DNA of 64,000 nt. Source: Steromphala cineraria (lineage: Eukaryota > Mollusca > Gastropoda > Trochida > Trochidae). Under the pieces are notes generated by a model, which saw nothing but the letters and a program-made list of their open reading frames with translations, had not been told where the DNA came from and did no database searches. Below are positions 42,201-57,200 of the stretch, one piece after another; within the stretch, counting starts at the first letter, position 1, and every line of letters starts with the position of its first letter. The translations under genes were made by a program, and so were the position numbers. The stretch covers positions 68,722,754-68,786,753 of the forward strand of contig OU744725.1 in the NCBI GenBank assembly GCA_916613615.1, given 5' to 3'.

Positions 42201-45200
42201 CATTGCATCAATGTCCCTGGAATTTGTGATTTTGAATCGACGGCCACCCTTTTCTTTACAAGCAAATATCTTGCCATCAAATGTCCAAAAGGAGTATAAT
42301 GAAGTCGCTTTGTTTAATTCGACAAGTCTCTTGACAAGTACCTTTTGTTCAGTAAGACTTGCCAACAGACCTATCAAATCTTTGGCTATGATTGTTGGCT
42401 TGTTTTTTAATGAAGTCCTTGTAATTAATACTTTTAAATTTTAAAAATCCTAGTTCTTTGAAGCTCATTATAGTAACAAGAAAAGAATAAACATTTTGAA
42501 AATGTTTATGTTATGAGTTTGAAAAAAATCTTACCGTAATATCCCTTGTGCAAATTACTGTAGAAATATCAAAAGTGTATATTGTTCAAATTGTGCACTT
42601 GTACACATATCACATACGTAGTGACATATTTTCAAATTGTGCACTTGTACACTAATCATTTTTGTCTATGTGATTATAAAATAATATTTGTGATGTCACT
42701 GCATCAAGTTATTGCAAAAGAAGCATGCTGATTTGTGCATGTTTCCTTTAAGTTGTTTGAGAGGCATTTTGAAAGTTGGAGAATCGAAAAGACAAGGAGT
42801 TTTATGGATTATCAACATTCTACAATAAAGAAGTTGATAATCCATAAAACTCCTTGTCTTCATGTTTCCTTTAGCATCAGTAAACAGTAACTTATTACAC
42901 TCGATTGTGTACTTTAAAAAAAAAAAGTACAGTAGCTTTGCTCAAGTCATAATTAAATTTAAAACTTGTTTTGTAAAATTTTGTTTACACCCTGCCTAAG
43001 GTAATAATATCTATACTCCTAACAAAAAATTAAGCATCAAGCATATCTTCGCAGAAAAATATGTACACATTCTAGGTAGCCATATATAAAGAAATAATAA
43101 AGACTGGATAACTTAAAGGATAATAAACCTTCATTCTGTTCATTGATCAAATTATTTAAATCCATTATCAACAATAAACATGCAAAATAGACAATAGCAA
43201 AAATGTTTCAAATAATAAATGTTGCTTAATTTTTTGGAGGAGTATATGTATCATTCTACCTGTTTAAAACCCCTTAATCCATATTTGTACAATGCCTGTG
43301 GTTCCCTGAACCTCAAAGCCCTACTACTAGGAAGAGGTTAATCAAATGACCATTAACACCTACATAAGCAGGATATATCACTAATAGCCCACCTCATCAG
43401 GGGTGTTAACTCACCACGGGAGATCTTCATTCTAGTAGCCTCTTGTTCACCTCAATGGAGGCAATTTATTGTCCATTGTCACTGTATATATCAGCATGTC
43501 TATTATTAACCCTTTTATGACCAAATTCATGATATTGATGTTCTTCCCTAGGTTGTCAAGTTCATATTTATCTGTGAATCAACTATTATTCTATTCTATT
43601 CAATTAAGCGTTAAAAACGCCAAATAATGATTGGAAACTGTTCAAATTTGTAACTTAATGAGTTAATCATAAAAGAAGAAATTTATCATCCATAAGTATT
43701 TATTAGGATGTCTATTATTAACCCCTATGTAGCCATATTCCTAATATTGATGCTTCCTAGATTAATAAGGTCATATTCCTGTAAATCAACTATTCAATTA
43801 AATGTTTTGACTACATGTTGTGATATCTCTCTAAGGGTTTTTACATCAATATCAAAGATAACAATTTATCAAGCTTTCTCATATGAATTTATACTTTAGT
43901 TCCATTAATCTGTGTGAGAAATTCACAGAATTCACAATGAGTTTGGTCTTGAATGACATAAAATGAAAAGCACTGTCTATAATGAACATTCTTGCTTGTG
44001 GCAGACATAGGGTTAATTGAAATATGTGTATGGTCACAAAAGTTGAATTACTCTTTGTTTGCTGAAACTTACTCATTATCAATTGAATCTGCTTTTATGT
44101 TTTTATGTTCGTATTCTTTAAATATTCTTCACTACCTAATTGTCCAAAGAATCTGCCTAAAGGTTTTAGAGAAGTGCTTAGTGCTATATATTGTCCACAC
44201 AGTAATGTACATCAAGTGTGGTTCATTTCATTTTGTGAGCTTCATGATCGAGTGCAGTGGTAATTTCCCTGAGAAAATCAAAACATGTCAATAAAAAGCA
44301 CATGCTTAATCAATCAAACCTGGTAGTTTGCTACACTTTGATGCATTATGGTTTTATTGGCCGCTTTCTGACCTCCAAAAATATGATTAACAGGCTTCAT
44401 TTGAGACATGTTTCTTCCATGTTGGTTTGTCAAGCTTGGCTGCAACCTAACCCTGTGAATTGACTATTAGACCAAAAATAAAATTTCATTTACCTTCACT
44501 GTTTGTTTGAAAATAATTACAATTGTGAGCTGAAATGCACTACCTATCTTCAATATGAGAATCTATCATCAAAGGATTAACCCCCTTAATAAATCTTCCG
44601 GGTCCTTATGCACAAAGCCCCTTAGTTCCAAGGGTGCCCTTCTTTGTTTAAGATCATGTATACATGTGCACCTTAAATAAGTCTATTGTGTAATGTTTAT
44701 CATTTATCAATGATCATAGGATTAACCCCATAGCTTCCTAAACACCCTTTTTGGTTGTCCCTTCACCTGGTCCTGTCTAAAATAGTGAGTATTAATGCAT
44801 GGTCAGTTGGTGCTAGGGTAAAGTAATGCAAAGCTTCTTTATCAGCATCAATGGTCTAAGGATTAACCCCTCGGGTTCTTTAATACCTTATTGGTTCTGT
44901 TGAATAGCATGTGGACCTTTTAATAATGCAGTCAGTTGTTGTAAGGGTGAAATAATTCTTGCTCCTACATAAGCATCAATGATTATAGCTTTAACCCCCT
45001 TGGTGCTTATGTACCCTTCTGGTTCTGTTCTCACTGGTCATGTTTACAATGGCAGTAGGTAACTGGCTAAACAGGTGCTGGGTTGATGCAAGTTTAATTC
45101 TCACCTGAGGATAAACCATGTGTTCTCTACCTTTATATTTAGCTCTTCCCTTCTCTCTGTTTACTTTATACACAAGCTGTATGTACTTGAAATACTTGCT

Positions 45201-48200
45201 AAATAGTATAGATAGGGACAAAGGGATTTTTTACCTGCTATAAACATTAGTGGTATGTAATGGGCTTTTTTCCTTGTATTTTGAATGGAACAGGTCTTAA
45301 ACTGCCTAAATGTCAAATGTATGTTTGAATTATTTATATGTGGTTAACATGAGGAATTCAATTTATGAATAAGGTTTCAAATTAAGAAAAGTATTTCAGG
45401 GATTGCATAAAGGTCAACTATTACATTTCTGTTCATTATTGTTTCCTGATTGTAAAATGATAGGTAAATATAAAGATCAAATTAAGTTTTTACAGCATAC
45501 CTATCAATAGGTAAATCAGGATTGATTGTCATAAATTCTTATGTGAACAGAAATATGAGTATTGTTAATTTTCTTATTCAATTAACAGATGACTGGTCAC
45601 CATTTTGAAGGTGAAATAAAATATTTCAATTTAGCGTATGAGAGCTTGGTTAACCATGTAAATGTTCACACCAAAATTCTTTAAAGAAGACTCTAGTAAG
45701 CCAAGCTAACCACCTTTTCTGGGTGGACACTTTGTGAATGGAACTGTGACAGGATAATCTACTACAATACACATCCTGAACTATGTAATTGCATCATTGA
45801 CCTCTGTGTAATTGAAGATCCAATTAATCACCGTCTAAACACAGGAATATTTATGATAATATTTGAGATTTGGAAGAAATTTGTCCTTGACCAAATCAAA
45901 CTATTTTTCTCAACCTATCTCATAAAATTACCTAAGTAGTGTCAATGTTAATTTGTTTATCTATGACAATTTCCCCCGCAAGGCATTTCTAGTGTCAGTC
46001 TCCATCCGTGACTGTTAAAGGCATGCAGCACATCTTGATTGTTCTTTAATTGTTGATTGTTCCTTTAGAATACTTGATTCTTTCTTAAAAAAACTTGATA
46101 CTTCTTTTACAAAACTTGATTGTTGAAACTTATTGTCGAAAACGTTGCTGCACTCCCAACAATTGATTGTGGTGCTCGATCAGCAAGGCTAAGATTAGAC
46201 TGATTGTGGTCATTACTTGCAGGGGAAGTTGATCTATGATTTCAAGCCTAGTTATTCTTCAAAGGTTTTCATAGTCATTCATCCTTGAATTGCCACCTTT
46301 TTTATCATATTATTGGTTGAAAATTAAATCACATTTGATTATTAGCTCATCAGGACTGAAAGTCCAGATGGGCTTATGGCATGGCCCGTCGTCCGGCGTC
46401 CGTCCGTCCGTCGTCCGTCGTCCGTCGTCCGTCCGTCGTCCGTCCGTAAACTTTTGACACTTTCGACTTCTCCTCATGAACCATACACATTAGAGAGCTG
46501 AAATTTTTTGTACAGGTACCTTAGCATATGGAGATTCTTATTTGTAACTTTGGTGACCCTGTGACCCCAAATAGGGTCACAGGGGTCACAACTTTAAAAA
46601 CCTATTTTCATCTTCTTCTCCAGTTCCAGAAGGACTAGAGAGTTAAAAATGATATGTGCAGACTCCTTGGCCAATGGGGATTCTAGTTTGTAACTTTGGT
46701 GACCCTGTGACCCCAAATAGGGTCACAGGGGTCACAACCTTAAAAACCTATTTTCATCTTCTTCTCCAGTTCCAAAAGGAGTAGAGAGTTAAAAATGATA
46801 TGTGCAGACTCCTTGGACAATGGGGATTCTAATTTGTAACTTTGTTGACCCTGTGACCCCAAATAGGGTCACAGGGGTCACAACCTTAAAAACCTATTTT
46901 CATCTTCTTCTCCAGTTCTAAAAGGACTAGAGAGTTAAAATTGATATGTGCAGACTCCTTGGACAATGGGGATTCTAATTTGTAACTTTGGTGACCCTGT
47001 GACCCCAAATAGGGTCACAGGGGTCACAACCTTAAAAACCTATTTTCATCTTCTTCTCCAGTTCTAAAAGGACTAGAGAGTTGAAAGTGATATGTGCAGA
47101 CTCCTTGGCCAATGGGGATTCTTAATTGTAGATTTCGTGACCCCATGACCCCAAATAGGGTCACAGGGGTCACAACTTTAAAAACCTATTTTCATCTTCT
47201 TCTCCAGTTCCAGAAGGACTAGAGAGTTAAAAATGATATGTGCAGACTCCTTGGCCAATGGGGATTCTAATTTGTAACTGTGTTGACCCTGTGACCCCAA
47301 ATAGGGTCACAGGGGTCACAACCTTAAAAACCTATTTTCATCTTCTTCTCCAGTTCTAAAAGGACTAGAGAGTTAAAATTGATATGTGCAGACTCCTTGG
47401 ACAATGGGGATTCTAATTTGTAACTTTGGTGACCCTGTGACCCCAAATAGGGTCACAGGGGTCACAACCTTAAAAACCTATTTTCATCTTCTTCTCCAGT
47501 TCTAAAAGGACTAGAGAGTTGAAAGTGATATGTGCAGACTCCTTGGCCAATGGGGATTCTTTATTGTAGGTTTCGTGACCCCATGACCCCAAATAGGGTC
47601 ACAGGGGTCACAACCTTAAAAACCAATTCTCATCTTCTTCTCCAGTTCCAAAAGGTCTAGAGAGTTAATATTGATATGTGCATACTCCTTGGACAATGGG
47701 GATTCTAATTTGTAACTTTGTTGACCCTGTGACCCCAAATAGGGTCACAGGGGTCACAACCTTAAAAACCTATTTTCATCTTCTTCTCCAGTTCCAAAAG
47801 GACTAGAGAGTTAAAAATGATATGTGCAGACTCCTAGGCCAATTTGGATTCTAAACTGTAGGTTTTGTGACCCTGTGACCCCAAATAGGGTCACAGGGGT
47901 CACAACCTTAAAAACCTATTTTCATCTTCTTCTCAAGTTCCAAAAGGTCTAGAGAGCTGAAATTATATGTGCAGACCCCTTGGCCAATGGGGATTCTAAA
48001 TTGAGGATTTAGTGACCCCATGACCCCAAATAGGGTCACAGGGGTCACAACCGTAAAAACCTATTTTCATCATCATCTCCTAAAGGTCTCCTAAAGGTCT
48101 ATTGAGCTGAAAGACTGCATGTAGACTCCTTGGCCAATTGGGATTCTAAACTGTAGGTTTTGTGACCCCATGACCCCAAATAGGGTCACAGGGGTCACAA

Positions 48201-51200
48201 TCTTAAAAACCTATTTTTCTCCATTAGATGACAGTCTGTGTATTTCTCCTTGGATATTTTAGTGTTGACTTCTTTCATTGTCTGATATTGGCGATCTAGA
48301 AAGTGTTGAAAAATAATAAATCATTTGGGTAAGGAAATTTATTCCGAAATCGTTACATTTGTTTTGTAATTCTTTTATAGGTTTTCTTGCAATCGGTAAC
48401 ATCAGTTTCATTTTTAGCTCATCTTGCCTGTATAAAGCAAACTTGATATGATGCCTGATGAGCTACAGAGCCAATGGCTCTATTTTTGGTTTTGAAATCA
48501 ATGAGCGTATCAACATGTTCCAAATCACAGCCGTAATAATTGTTGTGATTGGTTGAATAGATTTGTTGTTATTTATTCACATGAAATGAGGTTCGATATC
48601 GTCGTAACTTGCTTTGATGTCATTGTATCATTAATGTGTTTATTGAATAGATTTGAAGTATTCATGAACCAGTAACTTGAACACAGTTCTATATTTATTT
48701 TTTTTTATCTTGAAAGATTTAAGTGTTATTTTTGTGTGTGTAAAATCACTAGGCAACTTTATTTGGCTTATTTGTAAACATAAACAAGTTCTGAAATGTA
48801 AAAATAAACATGTACTGTGTATATGTTTTGTTGACATTCATCAAATTGTTTAAATATCTATTGTATTCAGATGAACTGATATTTTCAGGTTTCAACAAAT
48901 GGCAAAAAATGTATATTTCATGAGTCATCCTAAAAAAATTAAATTTAAATTCACCATTTGATTGTCTTAAAACTATTTGTTATGAAAATATTATTTTATG
49001 TCAATACTACAAATAGCCATCATGATAAAATATGATTTGAGATTTGATGTAACTCCTCATCTAAAGTAACTGAATCATACTATATATATATTTATATATA
49101 TAGGTTCTTCCCACCTGTGACCATCTGTTGTATTGATGGGAACCTGAATAGATAATCTTGATGTGCTATCAGTTTAACATTGTGTTCATTGTTGTTATAT
49201 GTTGTTGATATTAAGGATACATTGTCTCTCCGTGTTACACATTGTCTGGCGGTATTACTCATTATCTGGTGATATTTTGTGTATATTTGTTTTATATTAT
49301 GACATCTTTTGTTAAACACTGTTGCAGTATGTCAAACATTGTCTTCTTGTTATCATATTGTTGTGTATGTATGTTGTGCATTGTCTGACACATCAAGTTC
49401 CCCATCCATTCGTCTAGCGGTCTGTCTATCTATATGATAAATTTTGTCACAACTGTTGATGTCGGCATCCACATTGCAGCACAGCTGTCGCTTCAAGAGG
49501 ACAGCTTGGTGTCGTCCATTTCTTGTCGCTTGTCATCTTCTGGATTGCTGACAGTGTTTTCAGATTCTTGAGAGGAATTTAAGTGTTGGTCAAGACATTA
49601 AAGACGTTTTTAGAGTTTTCAACGACATGTCAGGGTCATTTATCTGACCAATTGGTTTTCATCTACTGTACTTGTAAAAAATATATCTAGGAGTGCATTC
49701 ATTACTATAAATGATTTTGGTAACAGGTTTATTTCAACTGCATTTGCAATTTCATAGCTTTATGAATCACAATGGTCTTGTAGGCTTTATAAGTGCAATG
49801 ATACTAACAGTGTCAGTTTATACATTTTCACTTCATTCACACGTCATTAGACAATTTTTAAAATCAACAATGTATGCATTAATCTAGGTTATTATTTTCG
49901 TCCCCTGATACAGTGTCAGATCTAGATGGGTACATTTGATATTTAGAAATATGCAAGTGAAAATACCGGTAGGTGAACCTTCACCCCCTTTGAAAGTTCT
50001 GCAACTGCCGTAAAGCTTTAAATGTCCACTTTGGTTTGTTTGAGAGGCATTGTAGAACCTGGTTAGTCCACTTTAATCGTATTCAGAACTTTGGTTGTAT
50101 TCACAACCTCTCAGCCTAAATTATTTTATTACCTACGAATGCAGTCATATAGGTTCATATTTTTGATACGATGCCCTAAGGCAAAATATCACTCAAAAAC
50201 ACCAAATAGAAGAAGCTTTGACGTCACTGCTCACCTATGAAGTTAAATTCTATTTTAATAGCAACGATATTGTATCTTCTACTTAGTGTTTACTTGGAGA
50301 TCGTTTCCCAAATATTCATCAAGAAACGGTTATAGATAAAAACTGCATTTGATCCAAAATTGTAACAGGAAAGCATAATGTTGTCTCACCTATTTCCACT
50401 GCAAATTCTTTACATAGGGATTCTATGAGAGAAACATTGGAAAGTGAAGCAATATGATCTTTATAGATCTCACCTACAATAAAATCAACAGCGTACCTGT
50501 AAGGTGATTGTAGACAAAAGTCGTTAGCTCAGGTGGAAATATGACAACAGGTTGAGTCAGACGAGGTGAATGTATATACTACAAGCACCTGTTAGTATAT
50601 ATATTTACATGATCTACATAGCACCGAGACAGCTTGGCTGGGAGAGAGTGCTGACATGAGGTGTAATGTGACACTGAGTGACCATACTGCGAGCCATCCT
50701 GGCCTATCATTGTCTGATAATATGCTGGTGATATGGTGAATCATTGCCCAGTCTCTGAATCAGTATTTCTTTACTTCACACTTGAAATGTGTAGGCATTC
50801 AAGTTAAAGTGGTTTGTGTCCTGTATGAAGGTGAAGAGTTATTGCTTAGACTCTCTGAGTTTCTCTCCTCACTTCATATTAAAATGTAGTTTGTCTCCTG
50901 CATAAAGAGTTTGTGGTTTATTTTCTGTCTTTAAGTGAAGAGTTATTGATTAGATTGACTGATTTCATACTTTTCTTTATTTCACACTTGAAATGTGCTT
51001 TGTTTTCTGCTTTTAAGTGAAGGATTATTTTAGAGACTCTCAAAATCAGTATATTTATGTTATCATTGAAATTGGGATGGTGTTCTGCCTTTAAGCCAAG
51101 TGTTATTGTTTTTCTCTGAATTTGTCTGACGATCTAATTATTTTGTTGTACCTTCAAGCAGTCCTGAGAAATTGGTGTCCCTTTTAAATTTTAGAAGTAG

Positions 51201-54200
51201 GATGATTCTAGAAATAACAACAAGAAAAGCCTTTAAAAAGGCATGCTTGGTGCCACATAGGCAGATGAAGGAGATTGTGATTTGTCCAACAATTCGGGGA
51301 TAAGTGAAATATACAACACTGGATAACAGCACTAATATTAACACAAGTATTACTCAAAGTTAACTTCACAAAATTAATTTCTATCAACACGAATTGCTGA
51401 AAGTTATGAATATTTTTTACATTCATCAACGATTGTTGGTATATTTCATATCAAAATACACAAGGGTTACAATCTATTTATCATCCAAATTCACTCTTTT
51501 TGACATCTCAGAGAAACAATGTAAATCTCTGAACACAACAACACTAGATTTTCAAGACAGTGATGTCATTGCATATATATAGTGAGGTTACTATGTTTAT
51601 GATGTTGTGGCATTGTGATGTAGTTACTTGAAGTAAAAGCACTGTGTTGCCATGTAGCGTTGACAATGACAGGAAATTGTGCAAAACGTACTGCCAAAAC
51701 GATATCTCCTTGTCATGGTTAATTATTAATAGTAGTATAACAGATAATAAAGAAAATACTTTCAGATGATCTGACGAGATTTCAACCCAGGTCCGCTGAG
51801 CTTTCGTTTGGAACCAGCGATGTAGGTCATATTCTAAATATAGCACGAGTCAATTTCAGTACTCTGATAATAAATACATGTTTTCAACGTAAACATTTAG
51901 TGACATCGTTAATTATGACTTGTCTTGTGGTCGTAAGTGATCAACCTATTAGTAAACATAAGTCTTATTTCGATGTCACCATCGTACTTACACAAACATT
52001 ACTTTTAATTCGCCAGGCGAGCCCAGCGTGAAATTAATTCGCGTGGGTTATAAATAAGTGGATTCTACGATTATTGAATGCGAAATAATTAATACTTTAT
52101 CTGGAACAAATGCAGACTCTTCTTCAAATGAAGATGTTTTTGATTGAGTCTGTTAACATTTATCAGCATCTTTAATAGAAAACATTGTTTCTCTTTTAAT
52201 ATAACATTTAAAGCGAAATCATATTCCACAGTTTAATGTGCCAAATATTTTGTATTACCCACATGGTGACGTAATGCATTTTTTGCTACAGCTCTGTTCA
52301 TTGGTCTTTTGATTTGGATACAACACATGTGATTGGCGCGGCTTCCCTTTGAAAATATCAAGAGTAATATAGAGAGAATTCAGAAAAGTTTTAGAAAAAT
52401 CAAATCATAATACTTGGTGCCCTTTGGGGCACCAAGCAATAAGTCCTCTTATGGTGCGCTAATTCTCCAGTCAAGGAATGATGGCTCAAGTCTACCATTG
52501 CAAGAATCCAATAGGCTCTGGATATGCCAATCTAATTACTTTAAAAATTGTTTCATAAGCTTTTCATCATCAAACATTTGAAAACGTTTATTTCAGACTT
52601 TTTTGTATTGATTTTCAGCTCTTGTTGAATTTTGAATGCCAAGGCCAAGTAATCATATTCAAGTTACACCTTGAAACTATTTATTTTCCAAACCCTTTAC
52701 TTCGTATAAAGAAAAGAACAGTTTCCCTCTAGAAGAGATGTAGATCACACTCGGGCACACAATCATTTCACATGTCACACACTGAATGGCCTTGTCATAT
52801 TTAATGCACACAAAACGAGGAACAATTAGGGGCAAATGACAGTTTTTAGCTTTATGAAGACCCATTTAGGCCTCCAGATGACATGTAGTTCAGGTGAACT
52901 GTCATGGATCTTGCTCAGTACTTACCTGTCGTTAACAGGTATACTCACCTGGCTACAACAGTAATACATTGGTAATATGGTCCACAGATGGACATGCTTC
53001 ATCGACAAGATACAGGCTTGAGTGACTTCCCTGACACTGAGAGTAGACTTCGTGAAAGGAAACCTTTAAAATACCACTGGCAAGCAGGGAGGTCTCTAGA
53101 CTAAAGTTTAGTCTCTGAAATGAAAATATATCTTTAATGCAACTATTTAGTATTAATATTGAAAGGAGCCCACTGAAGCTGTACATTTCCTGAACTAGAC
53201 TTGCTACAACAGTGTATACCTGTATCGGTCTATACAGATATTTTGTTTCAGGGGCTATTAGACAGACTAAGAGGTCCGCTGTACTAGTTGTAAAAATCGT
53301 CACAGAACTTTGGACGGCTATTGTTAGGAATTATTTCACATTGTAGAATGGTTTTCATGTTCTTGAGTGCCATTCAATGAAATTCAGAACGCAGACTTTG
53401 AGTTAAACTGTCTTAGCATTAATGTGGTTGTAAGCTGATGTTTAAATGGTCCCTATTTTATTGAGAGACTTGAGGGTTTTACCTTCAGAACAAAGAAGAT
53501 TGATAATTTAGGTTTATGTCAGTTAATTAAGCGTAATTTAGGGTTTGTTTCTTTTCCCCATGCATGCTTTTCCTGCCCATAGTAAAATTTAACTCTATCT
53601 TTGAAACACTACCATGCCCTTTATCAACTAAATATCTGCTGTTCTGTGGGAAAGTATGGATGACTTCAGTGATCAATTTCGGTTGCCCCCCATTTCTAAA
53701 ATATTTCTAAAAATAAACCATAACAAAATCTGATAGTAAAAAAAGAAGGAAGGTCTGATTACAGAATATCCAAAAAAATGTAATCACCATTTGTAGTATT
53801 TGAACAACGTAATTGACTCATGCCATACTTCATAATCAGTGAATTTCCAGCATTTTTTGTCAAAAGATCCCATGAGATCTCCACCCTGTGATGATAGATA
53901 ATTGTTAGTGACGAGGCAAATCCCTGTGCATTTTGAGCCCTGGGGGTGAGTCCCGAGAGACCCGGCTCTGATTGGTCCAGCAGATGTTGGGGGTGGTTTA
54001 ATGGCTTCAAGGAGAGGTTGAAGAGGTTTACAAGTGCCACAGTAGACCAACTTCCTGTCATATCCACTAAATGGTGTCTGATTAGTTCCTGTCTATATTG
54101 TAACAATGAAGGATAACTTCTGTCTGCAATTCTTTGTTGTGATTAGTCAAACAACTTATTATAGTTTTGTGCAATGATTTACATAATTAATAACAGATCC

Positions 54201-57200
54201 AGACGGAAACACACAATTTGCAAGAGAGTTTCAATATAGAGAATCATAGTTCTTATTTATGTTAAAAGTTACAAGTTCTTCTCAATCTAGTGATTAAGCT
54301 TTTCCCCATGGACAAGTAAAATTGCAATCAGTGAAAAAAATTAATTTTTTCTTTATTATTTGAATAACCAATTGCAGATCAAGGGGAAGGAGGGTTACCC
54401 TTCAGCTTAGAGTTTCACATACGGTAAATATTGCAAGTTATAGATGTCATTCATGATAAAAGTTACCTTCTCAGTTTAGTCATTAATTTGATTTTCTTGT
54501 GGACACATATTCTGGACTCAAGATAATCCTTTCAATAGTTGTACTTGTGACACAAATAGGACACACCCCTCCAAAATGAAAGTCTTGCATCCACGCCTGA
54601 TAACTACTCCGTGAATTCTATAATTGTTATGAAATATTCTGAAGAAACCTTGTAAAGATTTTTCAACCCCTCTTCCATCTGCTTTGTTCTTGAGTCGTTT
54701 AATATTCAGCATATTCTATTATCTATATATGGTTGTTCAGATGTGTCTCACTTTGAAATATGAAAAACGATTGTCATTTTCAAAATTACAATTAACCATT
54801 TCCCGTAGGATCCTGCACATCTACTGACATCAAGCATATCTTTCTTGAATGCAATACTCTTATTCTCACTGAAAAAGCGTCAAGTATCCACTGTAAACTT
54901 GTTTGTTTGCATTTGAAATTCTGCCTACTCATGCATAAACATCACCTTTCTGTGTCATCTACTCTGTGGCTTTATTGGAGAAGTATGTCAACATTTAAAT
55001 AAGGTATAGGTTTTTATAAAACAGGAATTACAAACTATACAACTCCTCAGGAAAGCAAAAAAAGTTGCAAAGGTTGACATTTACAGTGTTACCAACCCTT
55101 AACTGGTAAATGTTCAAACGATTCCTCAGGAAACATGAGCCTATATTTTCTATGATATCTGAAACTATTCACCGCATATAAAATATAGATAGGAGACTCA
55201 GATAAATGGCTGTATCACTTCAGATCTAGACTTGCTTTTAAGAGGTAATGTTAGTGTCTTTTTATGCCCCCGAATCGGAGATTCCGGGGGTATATTGTTT
55301 TTCACCTGTCCGTCTGTCCGTCCGTCTGTCCGTCTGTCCGTCTGTCTGTCTGTCCGTTTGTCCACAAAAACTTTAACCTTGGTCATAACTTTTGATTGGT
55401 CAGAGCTAGGTCTTTGATACTTGACATATGCATCCGGGGGCATTCGTGTTTCACAAACACATCTTGTTTAAATACAGTCTTAGTGTTAGACTACCCTTGT
55501 ATATAAAAAATCACAGGCTGTATCCCTAAATAAATAAGAAATTCACTGCACAGTACAGATAGTATGATACACCCGGAGACAGGTGTGTAACGAAGGGCCC
55601 GCCCACCTGTGTACCTGCTGCAATTACCTGGGCCTGACTTACCTGTTATACTCTCTATCTAGGTCAACTCCTGGATTTGAATCTGGCCAACTTTAGCTGC
55701 TTGAATGACAACCGGGTTAGCAGGGTCATATTTGATCTAAAGGCTCTACACTGTATAGACTCACAGATTATACGTGTTACGATTATCAAAGGGACTGGAG
55801 ATGGGTGGGGTTAGGAGTAATTGATTTCTCAAGCCTTGCCCTAGAGCAGTTGGGAAGTCAAAGATGTAATTATGGTATTTACCTAACCCCATGTCAGTTG
55901 ATAAGTGCATTCAATATGGCGAGGGCTTAGGTGGTTTTTAGTCGATGTGCAATATTTCATGGTTTAAACATAATTTTCAAATATATATATATCATGATAT
56001 TCATGATATTTTATCCCATAGAGTTTAGATATTTGTAACTTTTATCAACTCCTGTTGATATATTTGATATCAGAAGACACTTGGGTGAGATTCTCTATTT
56101 ATAGTTAAAAGGTTTTTTTTTAAATCATTTTTCCGATTTGTTTTATGTGAAATTACTATTTTGCACAGGATGTACCTTTAAAGTATTTTTAACAAGTTGA
56201 ATATTATATGGTTTAAAGAGATTTTATTCGGGAAAATAGTCCAACTTTTTCCTTATAAAATAAAAAATATAAAACATATTTCAAAATGTTATGCAATGAA
56301 TAAAAAAACCTTATCTTTACAACCCTGAAGATAACATTCACATTAAGATTAAAATTTAAAGATATGACAATATATTTTGAATAATATCTCCCTTTATAAA
56401 CCTTATCATTGTGTAAAGATTTCTATTAATGTTATCCTGCTGAAAGTTAAATCAGTTTTGGTTCAAATAGAAAGGTTAAAAAACGGCAAATTGAGATTTC
56501 TTGTTGAAATGTCAAGCTAGTTTGGTGAATTGTTAGCAAACATCCGATGCAATAATCGTGTCAGTTTAGTGTAAATGTCAAACTGATAATAGAAAGAAAT
56601 ATCACAGTTTTGTTTATTTTGATGATCCAAATTATCAGTTTAAAGTCTCTGAAGGTTATTTATAAGTAACATTTAGTGACAATATGTCTTTCTAATCAGT
56701 TATGAGTCAAGTATGATCATTTTCAAATTTTTGTTTTGATGATATGATATGTATGATAACTTTTTTAACTGTTAGGGTATATACAGAGAGAATTAAGTTA
56801 TGAAATTATGTATAGTATACAACAACAACAAGGAACTTATGAAAGTGTGTGCTTGTATAATTTTTTTTGATGATTTTGGATAAGTATGTCAGTTCTTAGT
56901 TCCCAGGATAGTTTGATATATCTTTGGACCTGAAGTTTTGTTGCAATGTAACTCGGTATCATGATTTTGGGAAACTTTTAACAATTTTGAATTATGAAAC
57001 TATTTCCTTATCACAAAACCATTTAAACATGAATTGTTGGGGGAAAACAATCATCTAATACAGGAAAATAAAGTGACTTATTACTGGTATACAGTATTGA
57101 AAGATATTATTACAATTTTTATATGTTAATTGTATGTCTATAAAAGAAAATGATCTGAAAATGGAAAGGAAAGAAGTGAATTCCATGACTGCGCATATCC

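Noticed and set aside
46555..48200. CRISPR array
   Set aside because: Whole 146-bp units are conserved without unique spacers and the context is a eukaryotic intron; it is a minisatellite inside a transposable element.
52413..52436. Histone-type 3' stem-loop or terminator
   Set aside because: The perfect 10-bp stem lacks the histone consensus loop and no histone gene is nearby.
54518..54712. Short ORFs in 51-55 kb as genes
   Set aside because: No domain, no splice support and no homology recognised; lengths are what chance gives in this AT-rich intron.
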